From an uncultured Eubacteriales bacterium (GTDB lineage: Bacteria > Bacillota > Clostridia > Oscillospirales > CAG-272): a stretch of DNA of 12,455 nucleotides. Below the pieces are notes generated by a model that worked only from the letters and a program-made list of their open reading frames with translations, ran no database searches and was not told the DNA's origin. Of this stretch, positions 1-6,940 are shown piece after piece (the stretch's first letter is position 1; every line of letters begins with the position of its first letter). The DNA lies in the NCBI GenBank assembly GCA_900546315.1, contig URCP01000085.1, positions 1 through 12,455 of the forward strand, written 5' to 3'. A program made the translations under genes and the position numbers.

Positions 1-753
1 AACAACGATGGCAAGATCGACCGTGACGACCGTCTCGGCACAGTCCTCTGCTGGAACGACGACATAATGAGCCTTCTCTTCTGTTCCGGCGCGCGTATCA
101 CCGAGCGCGACAAGGAAGGCATACCGTACATAGTGATGAACAGCGAGCGGACGATGAATGTCATCTCTGACCTCTTCACTCTCGCGAAAAAGTCGGACGG
201 AATCTTCTACGGCGACAAGGAAGAGAGTATCGAGGCTGGACTCAACAGCGCGAAGTTCGTCAGCGGCACGAGTCTCTTCATGTTCGGTCAGTTCACGACG
301 GCGGAGCTCCTGCGCGAGATGACCGACGACTACGGGATCGTTCCGATACCGAAATACAATAAAGATCAGGAGAACTATTTCTCGACCGTCTATGAGGTCA
401 TGCGCTTCATGGCGCTTCCGTACAACTGTCAGAAGACCGACGCGGTCTGCGCGGTGCTCGAGGAGATGGCGTTCCGCGGGTACAATGACGTTCTGCCGGT
501 CTACTACGAGACGGTGCTGAAGAACAAGTACGCGCGCGACGATATATCGGTCAGGATGATCGACATGATCAGAAGCAACCTGACGGCAGACATCGCGGTC
601 ATCTACGGAAGCGGCTTCGGCGGTCTCTGCTACGCTCCGCGCGAGCAGATAAGGAACGGCTCCGGAGAGTTCGCGTCGAAATTCGCGTCGATGGAGAAAA
701 AAGCGGCGGCTGAGAGCGAGAAGCTCATCGCAAGGTTCATGGACTTGGAGTGA
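1..753 (+). CDS. ABC transporter extracellular solute-binding protein, 3' part
   Basis: The reading frame is open from base 1 and ends at TGA 751-753, so the N-terminus, including any signal peptide, lies outside the window; 250 residues are visible. The first residues (NNDGKIDRDDRLG) form an acidic Asp/Asn loop of the kind often found in family 1 sugar-binding proteins of Clostridia. Further on are a YGIVPIPKY segment and an alternating helix/strand pattern typical of the C-terminal lobe of these periplasmic-binding-type proteins. The family captures a solute, usually a sugar or oligosaccharide, outside the membrane and passes it to an ABC permease. No permease gene follows, so any transporter partners must lie upstream. 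A hairpin terminator at 876-907 ends the unit. The family call is by recognition of sequence style, and the substrate cannot be told. Confidence 0.72.
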   Translation, partial: NNDGKIDRDDRLGTVLCWNDDIMSLLFCSGARITERDKEGIPYIVMNSERTMNVISDLFTLAKKSDGIFYGDKEESIEAGLNSAKFVSGTSLFMFGQFTTAELLREMTDDYGIVPIPKYNKDQENYFSTVYEVMRFMALPYNCQKTDAVCAVLEEMAFRGYNDVLPVYYETVLKNKYARDDISVRMIDMIRSNLTADIAVIYGSGFGGLCYAPREQIRNGSGEFASKFASMEKKAAAESEKLIARFMDLE

Positions 754-875
754 CCGGAAAAGACTTTATAACTGCCGGAGCAAAAAAATATCGGTAAAAT
801 AGAATTCAACGATAATAAATTTTATATGAACGTGATCTCGGCAAAATAATTTTTCTTGCCGAAAAATCATGATAT

Positions 876-907
876 AAGCTGCCTTTCTTCCGGAGGGGCA
901 GCTTTTT
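876..907 (+). terminator. Rho-independent terminator after solute-binding protein gene
   Basis: Perfect 8-bp stem AAGCTGCC (876-883) / GGCAGCTT (897-904) with a 13-nt loop, continuing into a T run (903-907). It lies about 120 nt after the stop of the upstream gene and before the promoter at 956. A weaker hairpin, TCGGCAA (838-844) / TTGCCGA (856-862), precedes it. The rest of 754-955 is AT-rich and shows no gene. Confidence 0.75.
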
Positions 908-955
908 CATTCAGATTGCGTGAAGCGTCGGCGTTTTTATTGTTGAATATTACAC

Positions 956-984
956 TTGAAATTTTCGGTGATCCATGATATAAT
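956..984 (+). promoter_or_regulatory. Housekeeping sigma promoter for the XRE-cupin/acyl-CoA synthetase operon
   Basis: -35 TTGAAA (956-961), a 17-nt spacer, and -10 TATAAT (979-984), with TG at 976-977 giving an extended -10. Transcription should begin near 991. That gives a leader of about 260 nt before the first start codon at 1252, long enough for RNA-level control. Confidence 0.75.
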
Positions 985-1087
985 ATAAAGAATAAGGGGA
1001 CGCGCGGCGCGATATTCTCAGTTTTACTGCCCGACCGGCGCAAATTTTACGGAAATCATGGCTATTACAAATTTTTCGCACCATCTT

Positions 1088-1193
1088 ACAGTTTTGAGGC
1101 GGTTTTGAAAGACGGCTTGTCCGTCTTTCAAAATTCACGACCCCATGTCGTGAAAGCCTCAAAACTGTTTGGTCTGAAAATTTATTTTCAGAC
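1088..1193 (+). other. Strongly folded leader segment: three-way junction plus hairpin
   Basis: Nearly every base here can pair. P1 is ACAGTTTTGAGGC (1088-1100) with GCCTCAAAACTGT (1156-1168), 13 perfect pairs. Inside it lie P2, TTTTGAAAGACGG (1103-1115) with CCGTCTTTCAAAA (1121-1133), 13 perfect pairs and a 5-nt loop CTTGT, and P3, TTCACGAC (1134-1141) with GTCGTGAA (1147-1154), 8 pairs and loop CCCAT. Only GG (1101-1102) and A1155 are unpaired at the junction. P4, GTCTGAAAA (1172-1180) with TTTTCAGAC (1185-1193), follows with loop TTTA. The block lies in the predicted 5' leader, ending 58 nt before the start codon. It could be a cis-regulatory RNA, a small RNA or a palindromic repeat of mobile origin. 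I do not recognise it as a known riboswitch class. Confidence 0.7.
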
Positions 1194-1251
1194 TTTCCCC
1201 TTTACGCAAATTTCAAGGAATTATGAAATGAAATTACGAAAGGAAAGAATT

Positions 1252-1818
1252 ATGCTGCCACAGGTAGAACAGATTGCCGCGCGAGTGCGCGAGCTGCGCA
1301 CGATACTTGAGATAGACCCGGACACGATCGCCGCGAATATCGGAGTCAGCCGCGAGGTTTACGACGACTACGAGAACGCCGTCACGGATATTCCGGTCGG
1401 CAAGTTGTATCTCATCGCGGGCGAGCTGAATGTCGACCCGACCGTGCTTCTCCTCGGGGATGAGCCCAGAATGGTCGACTACACGATAGTAAGGCAGGGC
1501 AACGGGCTCGCGGTCGACCGCTATAAGGGCTACCGCTTCACTTCGCTCGCGTACAACTATATCGACCGCGAGATGGAGCCGATGATTGTCACGCTCGATC
1601 CCACTGACACGATACCGGACCTTGTATGCCATGAGGGGCAGGAGTTCAACCTTGTCCTTGAGGGTACGGTCGCCGTGAACATAAACGGCAAGGAGTACGT
1701 CCTCAGAGCGGGCGACTCTATATACTTCAACCCGTCTTTCCCGCACGGTCAGCGCGCCATCGGGACAGTATCGAAGTTCCTGACGGTCATAAACGAGAAT
1801 CAGAAGAACAGAAAATAA
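1252..1818 (+). CDS. XRE-family transcriptional regulator with C-terminal cupin domain
   Basis: 188 residues. Residues 5-70 form an XRE-type helix-turn-helix, with the turn and recognition helix around TIAANIGVSREVYDDYENA (25-43). Residues 107-182 form a cupin_2 beta-barrel, with HEGQEFNLVLEG (127-138) and GDSIYFNPSFPHG (154-166) as its two conserved blocks; H127, E128, E131 and H165 sit where cupin metal ligands are expected. Such proteins bind DNA through the HTH and a small ligand or metal in the barrel. The start at 1252 is chosen because AGGAAAG (1241-1247) stands just upstream; the frame is open back to 1105, but that stretch is the folded leader and not family-like protein. The acyl-CoA synthetase gene follows after 51 nt without a terminator, so the regulator probably controls it and senses an acid, its CoA ester or a related metabolite; that last step is inference. 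Confidence 0.88.
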   Translation: MLPQVEQIAARVRELRTILEIDPDTIAANIGVSREVYDDYENAVTDIPVGKLYLIAGELNVDPTVLLLGDEPRMVDYTIVRQGNGLAVDRYKGYRFTSLAYNYIDREMEPMIVTLDPTDTIPDLVCHEGQEFNLVLEGTVAVNINGKEYVLRAGDSIYFNPSFPHGQRAIGTVSKFLTVINENQKNRK

Positions 1819-1869
1819 CCGCGATCATTTCTGATCATGGTCTCCCCATAATGTAAGGAAAAATATAAA

Positions 1870-3567
1870 ATGAACTTTTTATCAAAATACCTGCCCCGCA
1901 CGGATTTTGACAGCTATGAGGATTTCAGGGAAAACTACAGAATAACCGCCCCGGAGAACTTCAACTTCGGATATGATATCGTCGACGAGTACGCGCGCCT
2001 CGAGCCGTCGAAGCCCGCGCTCATCTGGCTGAACGACGCCGGGGAAGAGAAGCATTTCACGTTCGGCGACGTGAAGGAGCAGTCGGACAGGATAGCGAAC
2101 CTGCTCTGTTCGCTCGGGATAAGGAAGGGCGATCGCGTGCTGCTGATACTGAAGCAGCGCCCGGAGGTCTGGTTCACGCTGGTCGCGCTCTGCAAGCTCG
2201 GCGCCACCTCTATCCCGGCGTCTTTCCAGCTCACGGAGAAGGATATAATCTACCGCTGCGACGCCGCGGAGGTGAAGATGATAATCGCCGCCGAGGACGA
2301 CAACATAATCGGTCATATCAAGAACTCGCGCCATAAGTGCAAGACTCTCGTTCACGTCGGACTTGTCGGCGACGATATCGCTGAGCGCTTCGGCGAGGAG
2401 TTCCTCGACATGAGAAAGCTGACCGCCGCCGCGTCCCCGGATTTCGTGAGACCGACCGGTGACGATGCGACGACCAATTTCGACACTATGCTGATGTACT
2501 TCACCTCCGGAACGACCGGAATGCCGAAGATGATCACGCATAATTTCCTTTACCCGCTCGGGCACATAACGACCGCGCATTTCTGGCAGAAGGTCGAGGA
2601 CGAGGGGCGGCATCTGACTGTCTCCGACTCCGGCTGGGCGAAGTTCGCTTGGGGCAAGATATACGGTCAGTGGATCTGCGGCGCGGTCAATGTCGCGTAT
2701 GACACTGACAAGTTCGTCCCGGCGCATCTGCTCGCGGCGATCGACCACCTGAAGCTGACGACGTTCTGCGCTCCGCCGACGATTTACAGGTTCCTCATCA
2801 AGGAGGATATGTCGGGGTGCGATTTCTCAACTATACATCACTGCGGCACGGCGGGAGAACCGCTCAATCCGGAGGTCGTCAAGCGTTTCCGCGAGGCGAC
2901 CGGACATACTATCTACGAGGGCTTCGGACAGTCCGAGTCACCTGTCCTGCTCGCGAACTGGGGCTGGGACGAGATAAAGGTCGGCTCCACCGGCAAGCCG
3001 AATCCGCTCTTCGATATTGACATTGTCGATGAGAACGGAAACAGCTGTGAGGACGGTATCGTCGGCTCTATCGTGATAAAGAACGGCGGAAAGCATCCGC
3101 TCGGTCTCTTCATGGAGTACCTGCACGACGAAGAGGCGATGAAGCGCTCATGGAAGGACGGCGTCTATAACACCGGAGATATGGCATGGCGTGACTCCGA
3201 CGGCTACTTCTGGTTCGAGGGACGCAATGACGATGTCATCAAGTGCTCCGGCTACCGCATCGGTCCGTTCGAGGTCGAGAGCGCGCTTCTGACACACCCG
3301 TCTGTGCTCGAGTGCGCGGTCACGGCTGTACCCGACCCGGTCCGCGGTCAGGTCGTCAAGGCTACCATCGTGCTCGTGAAGACATGGAAGGAGAAGGCAG
3401 GACCTGAACTCATAAAGGAGCTCCAGAACCACGTCAAGGTCACGACAGCGCCTTACAAGTACCCGCGCGTCATCGAGTTCGTCGATGAGCTCCCGAAGAC
3501 CACGAGCGGAAAGATCCGCCGTGTCGAGATCAGAAAGAACGACGAAAAGAAACAGCAGGAAGGCTGA
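1870..3567 (+). CDS. AMP-forming acyl-CoA synthetase (ANL superfamily)
   Basis: 565 residues, full length for the family. It activates a carboxylic acid with ATP to an acyl-adenylate, then transfers the acyl group to CoA, in the cytoplasm. Visible core motifs are the P-loop YFTSGTTGMPK (210-220), GFGQSE (A5), YNTGD with D437, the hinge region KCSGYRIGPFEVE (458-470), and PKTTSGKIRR with the catalytic lysine K548. The DSGWAKFAWGKIYGQWICGA-type block (split here by position, about 249-268) resembles medium-chain acyl-CoA ligases (ACSM-like) more than acetyl-CoA synthetase, but the substrate is not decided by this. RBS AAGGAA (1855-1860) precedes ATG 1870. It is probably co-transcribed with the XRE-cupin gene. 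A 6-bp CCGCGG hairpin (3583-3602) without a T run and then a MITE-like element follow the stop. Confidence 0.9.
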   Translation: MNFLSKYLPRTDFDSYEDFRENYRITAPENFNFGYDIVDEYARLEPSKPALIWLNDAGEEKHFTFGDVKEQSDRIANLLCSLGIRKGDRVLLILKQRPEVWFTLVALCKLGATSIPASFQLTEKDIIYRCDAAEVKMIIAAEDDNIIGHIKNSRHKCKTLVHVGLVGDDIAERFGEEFLDMRKLTAAASPDFVRPTGDDATTNFDTMLMYFTSGTTGMPKMITHNFLYPLGHITTAHFWQKVEDEGRHLTVSDSGWAKFAWGKIYGQWICGAVNVAYDTDKFVPAHLLAAIDHLKLTTFCAPPTIYRFLIKEDMSGCDFSTIHHCGTAGEPLNPEVVKRFREATGHTIYEGFGQSESPVLLANWGWDEIKVGSTGKPNPLFDIDIVDENGNSCEDGIVGSIVIKNGGKHPLGLFMEYLHDEEAMKRSWKDGVYNTGDMAWRDSDGYFWFEGRNDDVIKCSGYRIGPFEVESALLTHPSVLECAVTAVPDPVRGQVVKATIVLVKTWKEKAGPELIKELQNHVKVTTAPYKYPRVIEFVDELPKTTSGKIRRVEIRKNDEKKQQEG

Positions 3568-3611
3568 GGAATCATATCTGTGCCGCGGAGGGGGAACCGC
3601 GGAGAACATAA

Positions 3612-3700
3612 GGAAGCACTGATTCAAGGTTGTTTTCGCGGAAAAAAGCCCATAAATCCAGGGACTTTTTCCGCGAAAATCTGATTTATTCAGTGTATCC
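3612..3700. repeat. MITE-like near-palindromic element with candidate 4-bp target duplication
   Basis: Arms of about 40 nt face each other around a central AT-rich stretch. The inner stem is perfect over 14 bp: TTTTCGCGGAAAAA (3633-3646) with TTTTTCCGCGAAAA (3666-3679). The outer ends read GGAAGCACTGA (left, from 3612) and GGATACACTGA (right, reverse complement from 3700), matching at 9 of 11. ATAA flanks both ends (3608-3611 and 3701-3704), as expected for a target-site duplication, though four AT-only bases can match by chance. There is no ORF inside. The right end abuts the RBS of the next gene, so the element may supply or change its expression. It is not a typical terminator because no T run follows the stem. 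Confidence 0.6.
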
Positions 3701-3717
3701 ATAAAGGAAGGTACGAC

Positions 3718-4599
3718 ATGACTTTTTCAAAAAACGACGCTCCGCTCCTTATCGTGATGGGGCAGTCGAACGCTCACGCGCATGCCACGAGACTGCCGGA
3801 GGACGAGATTATCCGCACACCGCTGAAGAACGTTCACGGGTTGTCCCGCGAGTTTAATCAGTACTACGACCTGACCGACGTCACGTGGTCCGGCTTCACG
3901 ACCGGCGGGATGAATCTCGGTGAGGATCAGGACGACACCTGCTGTCTCGCCAACGTCTTCGCCGCGAAGTGGCAGAAGGCGATAAATGAAGGCGCGGATC
4001 TTCCGGATCTGTACGTGGTACAGATATCGGTCGGCGGTCAGGGCATCGCTGAGTTCGAGGTGCACGGCTGGAATATGTGGTACTCCATGCGCGCGCCGAA
4101 GCTGAAGCCAGGTGTTTTCGGGGTGTGCGATATATCCCTCTATCCTCTGGCGACAGACATTTTGTCGCTCGCGGTGATGAATCTCATCGCGGCGGGGAAG
4201 AAGCCGCGGATCATCGGACTGCACTGGAACCAATGGGAAACAGAGGCGGACACCGGTTCGAAGGCTCTGAACGACGCCGAGGCGAACTACAAGAACCTTT
4301 TCTGGGGCTTCTTCACGGCGCTCGGCTCGGACGAGAACGGAACCGGAATAACGCTCTATCTGTACCGCCCGCTGTGCGAGACGCTGCCCGCAGACCGTAC
4401 GAAGAAGCTCTCAGACCTGTTCGATACCTTCACGAAGAGTTACGCCGACTGCCGGATGATGGACGCACGGGAGAGCGGCTTCTACGACGGCACCCCGAAG
4501 ACGCACGGTATCTTCCAGCCGGACGGGGGACATTACCTGCCGGAGGTGCACAGATATTTCGCAGAGCGTCAGTGGAAGGACATATTCGGAAACAACTGA
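3718..4599 (+). CDS. SGNH-type carbohydrate esterase, sialate O-acetylesterase (SASA/CE6)-like
   Basis: 293 residues with no signal peptide, hence cytoplasmic. Residues 10-18 (LLIVMGQSN) hold the family block I with the nucleophile S17. SVGGQGI (about 103-109) gives the oxyanion-hole glycine. LHWNQWETEA (168-177) stands where the family usually has a GxxQGExxA-like segment, so it is variant. QPDGGHY (267-273) carries the D269xxH272 pair that completes the triad. The family removes acetyl groups from sugars such as sialic acid or xylan. A cytoplasmic location would fit deacetylation of imported sugars, which is inference. RBS AAGGAAGG (3704-3711) directly follows the MITE-like element. The hairpin at 4617-4638 after the stop has no T run, so transcription may continue. 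The exact substrate is unknown. Confidence 0.7.
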   Translation: MTFSKNDAPLLIVMGQSNAHAHATRLPEDEIIRTPLKNVHGLSREFNQYYDLTDVTWSGFTTGGMNLGEDQDDTCCLANVFAAKWQKAINEGADLPDLYVVQISVGGQGIAEFEVHGWNMWYSMRAPKLKPGVFGVCDISLYPLATDILSLAVMNLIAAGKKPRIIGLHWNQWETEADTGSKALNDAEANYKNLFWGFFTALGSDENGTGITLYLYRPLCETLPADRTKKLSDLFDTFTKSYADCRMMDARESGFYDGTPKTHGIFQPDGGHYLPEVHRYFAERQWKDIFGNN

Positions 4600-4616
4600 A
4601 TTTCAGGCAGGAATTA

Positions 4617-4638
4617 CTCCGGGAAGATATTTCCGGAG
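4617..4638 (+). other. Intergenic hairpin between esterase and Lrp-family gene
   Basis: CTCCGGGAA (4617-4625) pairs with TTTCCGGAG (4630-4638), 9 pairs including one G-U, with a GATA loop. It is not followed by T residues, so it is not a normal intrinsic terminator. Its role could be partial termination or mRNA 3'-end protection. Downstream, GTGTCA (4652-4657), 18 nt, TAAAAT (4676-4681) is a weak candidate promoter for the next gene. Confidence 0.4.
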
Positions 4639-4704
4639 CATATTCCATGCTGTGTCAAAAACGCATCATCCGGAATAAAATGAAGTTAATGAAAGGAAAC
4701 GAAA

Positions 4705-5175
4705 ATGGTCTTAGACGACATCGACTACAAAATAATGCGCTGCCTGAAGAGGAACGCCCGCGAGAAGGCGTCCGCAATAAGCGAGGAGATCTCGCTCTCT
4801 GTCTCCGCAGTCATCGAGCGCATACGCAAGCTCGAGGCTGCCGGGGTCATTACCGGCTACACGGCGATCTTTGATCAAAAGCAGCTCGGCAACGACATGA
4901 CGGCGCTGATGGAGGTCAGTCTCGAGCACCCGCGCTTCTACGACTCGTTCTGTGAGCTCATCTCGAAGATCGACAGCATCGTCACCTGCTACTATATGAC
5001 CGGCGATTACGATTTCATGCTGCGCATCGTCACCGATTCATCCGACAGTCTGGAGCTTATTCACCGCAGGATCAAAAGTATGGAGGGGGTCAGCGCGACC
5101 GAGACTCATTTCGTCCTGAAGGGCGTCAAGAATGAGTACTCGGTGATACCGGCAAATGACAAAGAATCAAAGTAA
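4705..5175 (+). CDS. Lrp/AsnC-family transcriptional regulator
   Basis: 156 residues, normal for the family. Residues 4-55 form the AsnC-type winged HTH: LDDIDYKIMRCLKRNARE at the start, recognition helix around LSVSAVIERIRKLEAAGVI (31-49). Residues 65-140 form the RAM (ACT-like) effector and oligomerisation domain, with TGDYDFMLRIV (99-109) as the typical amino-acid-binding segment. Members form dimers to octamers and respond to amino acids. RBS AAAGGAAA just before ATG 4705 supports the start. Its last 20 bases overlap the start of the alanine racemase gene, so the two are translationally coupled. Other Lrp-family proteins are known to sense alanine; this neighbour makes alanine a likely effector here, but that is inference. 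Confidence 0.93.
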   Translation: MVLDDIDYKIMRCLKRNAREKASAISEEISLSVSAVIERIRKLEAAGVITGYTAIFDQKQLGNDMTALMEVSLEHPRFYDSFCELISKIDSIVTCYYMTGDYDFMLRIVTDSSDSLELIHRRIKSMEGVSATETHFVLKGVKNEYSVIPANDKESK

Positions 5176-6364
5176 CAACAATATAACAAGAGAAACGACA
5201 AGGGCGTGGGCGGAGATAGACCTTTCCGCGATACGCGATAATTTCGCCGCGGCGAGGGATCACGCGAAGAAGTACGGCGCGGAGACCTTCGCGATAATGA
5301 AGGCGAACGCCTACGGTCATGGCGCCGCTGTCGTGGCAAAGGAACTCGAAACGGCGGGCGCGAAGCATTTCGCGGCGGCGACGCTCGACGAGGCGCTCGA
5401 GCTTATAAACGCGGGAGTCGGACTCTCCGGGGATTTCGAGTCGATACTCGTGCTGAGCGAGGTACACCCGTCGCTGTTCGGTGAGCTGTGCGCGCACAGG
5501 AGCGTTCTGACAAGCATATATCACAGGTCGAATGCGGAGCTCCTGTCCGACGCCGCCGGAAGAGCCGGTGTCTGCGTCGGGTATTTCATAGCGATAGACA
5601 CGGGTATGTCGCGCATCGGCATCGAGTTCACGACGCCTGAAAAGAAGAAGGGAGCGCTTGAGGATATAGAGTATATCCTGTCGCTCCCGAACATCCGCTG
5701 CGAGGGGGTATTCAGCCACTTCGCCTGTGCCGACGAGACGGATAAGACCTCGGCGCTCACACAGAACGAGCGGTTCGACGAGCTGCGCGCGGCTCTTGAG
5801 TCACGCGGGATATCTCTCGCGTACAGTCTCTGCAACAGCGCCGCGCTGACCGAGAAGGAGTTCGTGAACAAGTACGATTATGTGCGTGAGGGCATCGGCA
5901 TATACGGGCTCATGCCATCCGAGGAGGTCGGGAATCCTCTCGGCGTCAGACCGGCTATGAGCCTGAAGGCGCGCGTCACGGACGTAAAGACGCTCGACCC
6001 GGGCTTCGGAGTGAGCTACGGTCACAAATTCGTGACCGATAGACCGACGAGGGTCGCGACGATCCCGGTCGGCTACGCTGACGGATACCCGAGACTGCTG
6101 TCCGGGAAAGCGGGAGTCGTTATAAACGGGGAATACGCGCCTGTACTCGGACGGGTCTGCATGGATCAGATGATGGTCGACGTGACGGGGATACCCGATG
6201 TTGAAGTCGACACTGTCGCGACGATAATGGGCGACGACCCGAGGGTGAACGCGGATCATCTGGCGAAGATGATCGGGACTATCGGATACGAGCTTATATG
6301 TGCCGTGTCTCCGAGGATACCGCGGGTTTATATAAACGGAGCGAAAAAAAATGGGCAATCCTGA
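5156..6364 (+). CDS. alr: Alanine racemase (PLP-dependent, fold type III)
   Basis: 402 residues. It interconverts L- and D-alanine in the cytoplasm, providing D-alanine for peptidoglycan. Domains run as the N-terminal TIM barrel (about 15-265), with the PLP lysine K49 in FAIMKANAYGHG, followed by a C-terminal beta domain with the catalytic tyrosine Y288 in GFGVSYGHKF, and the conserved IPVGYADGYPR and GRVCMDQMMVDVT blocks. The start ATG lies inside the Lrp-family gene (20-bp overlap). No strong ribosome binding site is seen there, so initiation probably depends on translation of the upstream gene. About 14 extra residues before the usual TRAWAEIDLSAI beginning are polar and unimportant looking. 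The end overlaps the DUF6125 gene by 14 bp. All key residues are present. Confidence 0.96.
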   Translation: MTKNQSNNNITRETTRAWAEIDLSAIRDNFAAARDHAKKYGAETFAIMKANAYGHGAAVVAKELETAGAKHFAAATLDEALELINAGVGLSGDFESILVLSEVHPSLFGELCAHRSVLTSIYHRSNAELLSDAAGRAGVCVGYFIAIDTGMSRIGIEFTTPEKKKGALEDIEYILSLPNIRCEGVFSHFACADETDKTSALTQNERFDELRAALESRGISLAYSLCNSAALTEKEFVNKYDYVREGIGIYGLMPSEEVGNPLGVRPAMSLKARVTDVKTLDPGFGVSYGHKFVTDRPTRVATIPVGYADGYPRLLSGKAGVVINGEYAPVLGRVCMDQMMVDVTGIPDVEVDTVATIMGDDPRVNADHLAKMIGTIGYELICAVSPRIPRVYINGAKKNGQS

Positions 6365-6869
6365 GCTTGAATCGCTGTCAAGGGAGCAGCTTATCGGGCT
6401 TATAGATATTTACTCCAAAAACTGGCTGGCTATGGATGGCGTGTGGTTTCAGGCGGTCGAGACGAGAAGCGGCATGGAAGAGGCCATGCGGTGCGACATC
6501 GACGCGTGGAAGAGATGGACCGTGATCGAGGCAAGGAGGCTCAAAGATTTCCTCGGACTTGACAATCATCCGGGTCTCGAGGGGTTAAGAAAAGCCCTCG
6601 GGCTCCGCTTTTACGGGAATCTCAACCGTCATGAGATAAAATATGAGGAAGACGGCGCGCTTATTCTCAGAAATTACGACTGCCGCGTTCAGACCGCGAG
6701 GCGGCGAGGGGGCATGGAGCTTCACCCGTGCAAGCGCGTTGCGGTCTATGAGTATTCTCTGTTCGCGAAGGAGATCGACGAGCGGATAGAGACGGAGTGC
6801 GTGAGCTGCTATCCGGACTGCACCGAGAGTGAGACCGGGTGCGCATGGCGGTTCAGATTGATGAAATAA
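6351..6869 (+). CDS. DUF6125 family protein of unknown function
   Basis: 172 residues, no signal peptide or membrane segment. I recognise the overall pattern as DUF6125: an N-terminal helical part with YSKNWLAMDGVWFQAVE (21-37) and EAMRCDIDAWKRWTVIEARR (44-63), then LRFYGNLN, CRVQTARRRGGMELHPCK (111-128) and a cysteine-rich end TECVSCYPDC (148-157) with C164. Cysteines at 48, 111, 127, 150, 153, 157 and 164, plus H125, are candidates for metal or iron-sulfur binding or redox chemistry; the last is inference. The core recalls proteins related to L-2-amino-thiazoline-4-carboxylic acid hydrolase, but no reaction can be assigned. It overlaps alr by 14 bp with GGAG at 6340 as RBS, and is presumably co-expressed with alr and the Lrp-family gene. 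T-rich stretches follow the stop without a clear stem. Confidence 0.75.
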   Translation: MGNPELESLSREQLIGLIDIYSKNWLAMDGVWFQAVETRSGMEEAMRCDIDAWKRWTVIEARRLKDFLGLDNHPGLEGLRKALGLRFYGNLNRHEIKYEEDGALILRNYDCRVQTARRRGGMELHPCKRVAVYEYSLFAKEIDERIETECVSCYPDCTESETGCAWRFRLMK

Positions 6870-6911
6870 AGTCTGTTCATAACTTTTTTTCAACTTTTTT
6901 TGCAAAACCCC

Positions 6912-6940
6912 TTGCAATTTTCCTTGAAATGTGATATACT
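6912..6940 (+). promoter_or_regulatory. rpmE promoter
   Basis: -35 TTGCAA (6912-6917), a 17-nt spacer, -10 TATACT (6935-6940) with a TG extension at 6932-6933. Transcription should begin near 6947, about 52 nt before the rpmE start. The -35 lies in an inverted repeat: TTGCAATTTTCC (6912-6923) matches GGAAATTGCAA (6964-6974) with one base gap, so the arms bracket the promoter and the start point and could form an operator. Confidence 0.75.

Noticed and set aside
1105..1251. Upstream extension of the XRE-cupin protein (49 more codons in frame).
   Set aside because: The stretch is the folded leader, has no RBS at 1105, and its translation does not look like the family. The ATG at 1252 has AGGAAAG just before it.
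1882..2748. Long open frame on the minus strand inside the acyl-CoA synthetase gene.
   Set aside because: It is an antisense shadow of GC-rich codons, arginine-rich, with no recognisable domain, under a gene whose motifs are all clear.
3583..3602. CCGCGG/CCGCGG hairpin after the acyl-CoA synthetase as a terminator.
   Set aside because: Only six pairs and no T run; CCGCGG is itself palindromic and common in GC-rich DNA.
4077..4874. Plus-strand open frame across the esterase end and the start of the Lrp-family gene.
   Set aside because: It is arginine-rich out-of-frame translation of two well-supported genes, without a ribosome binding site.
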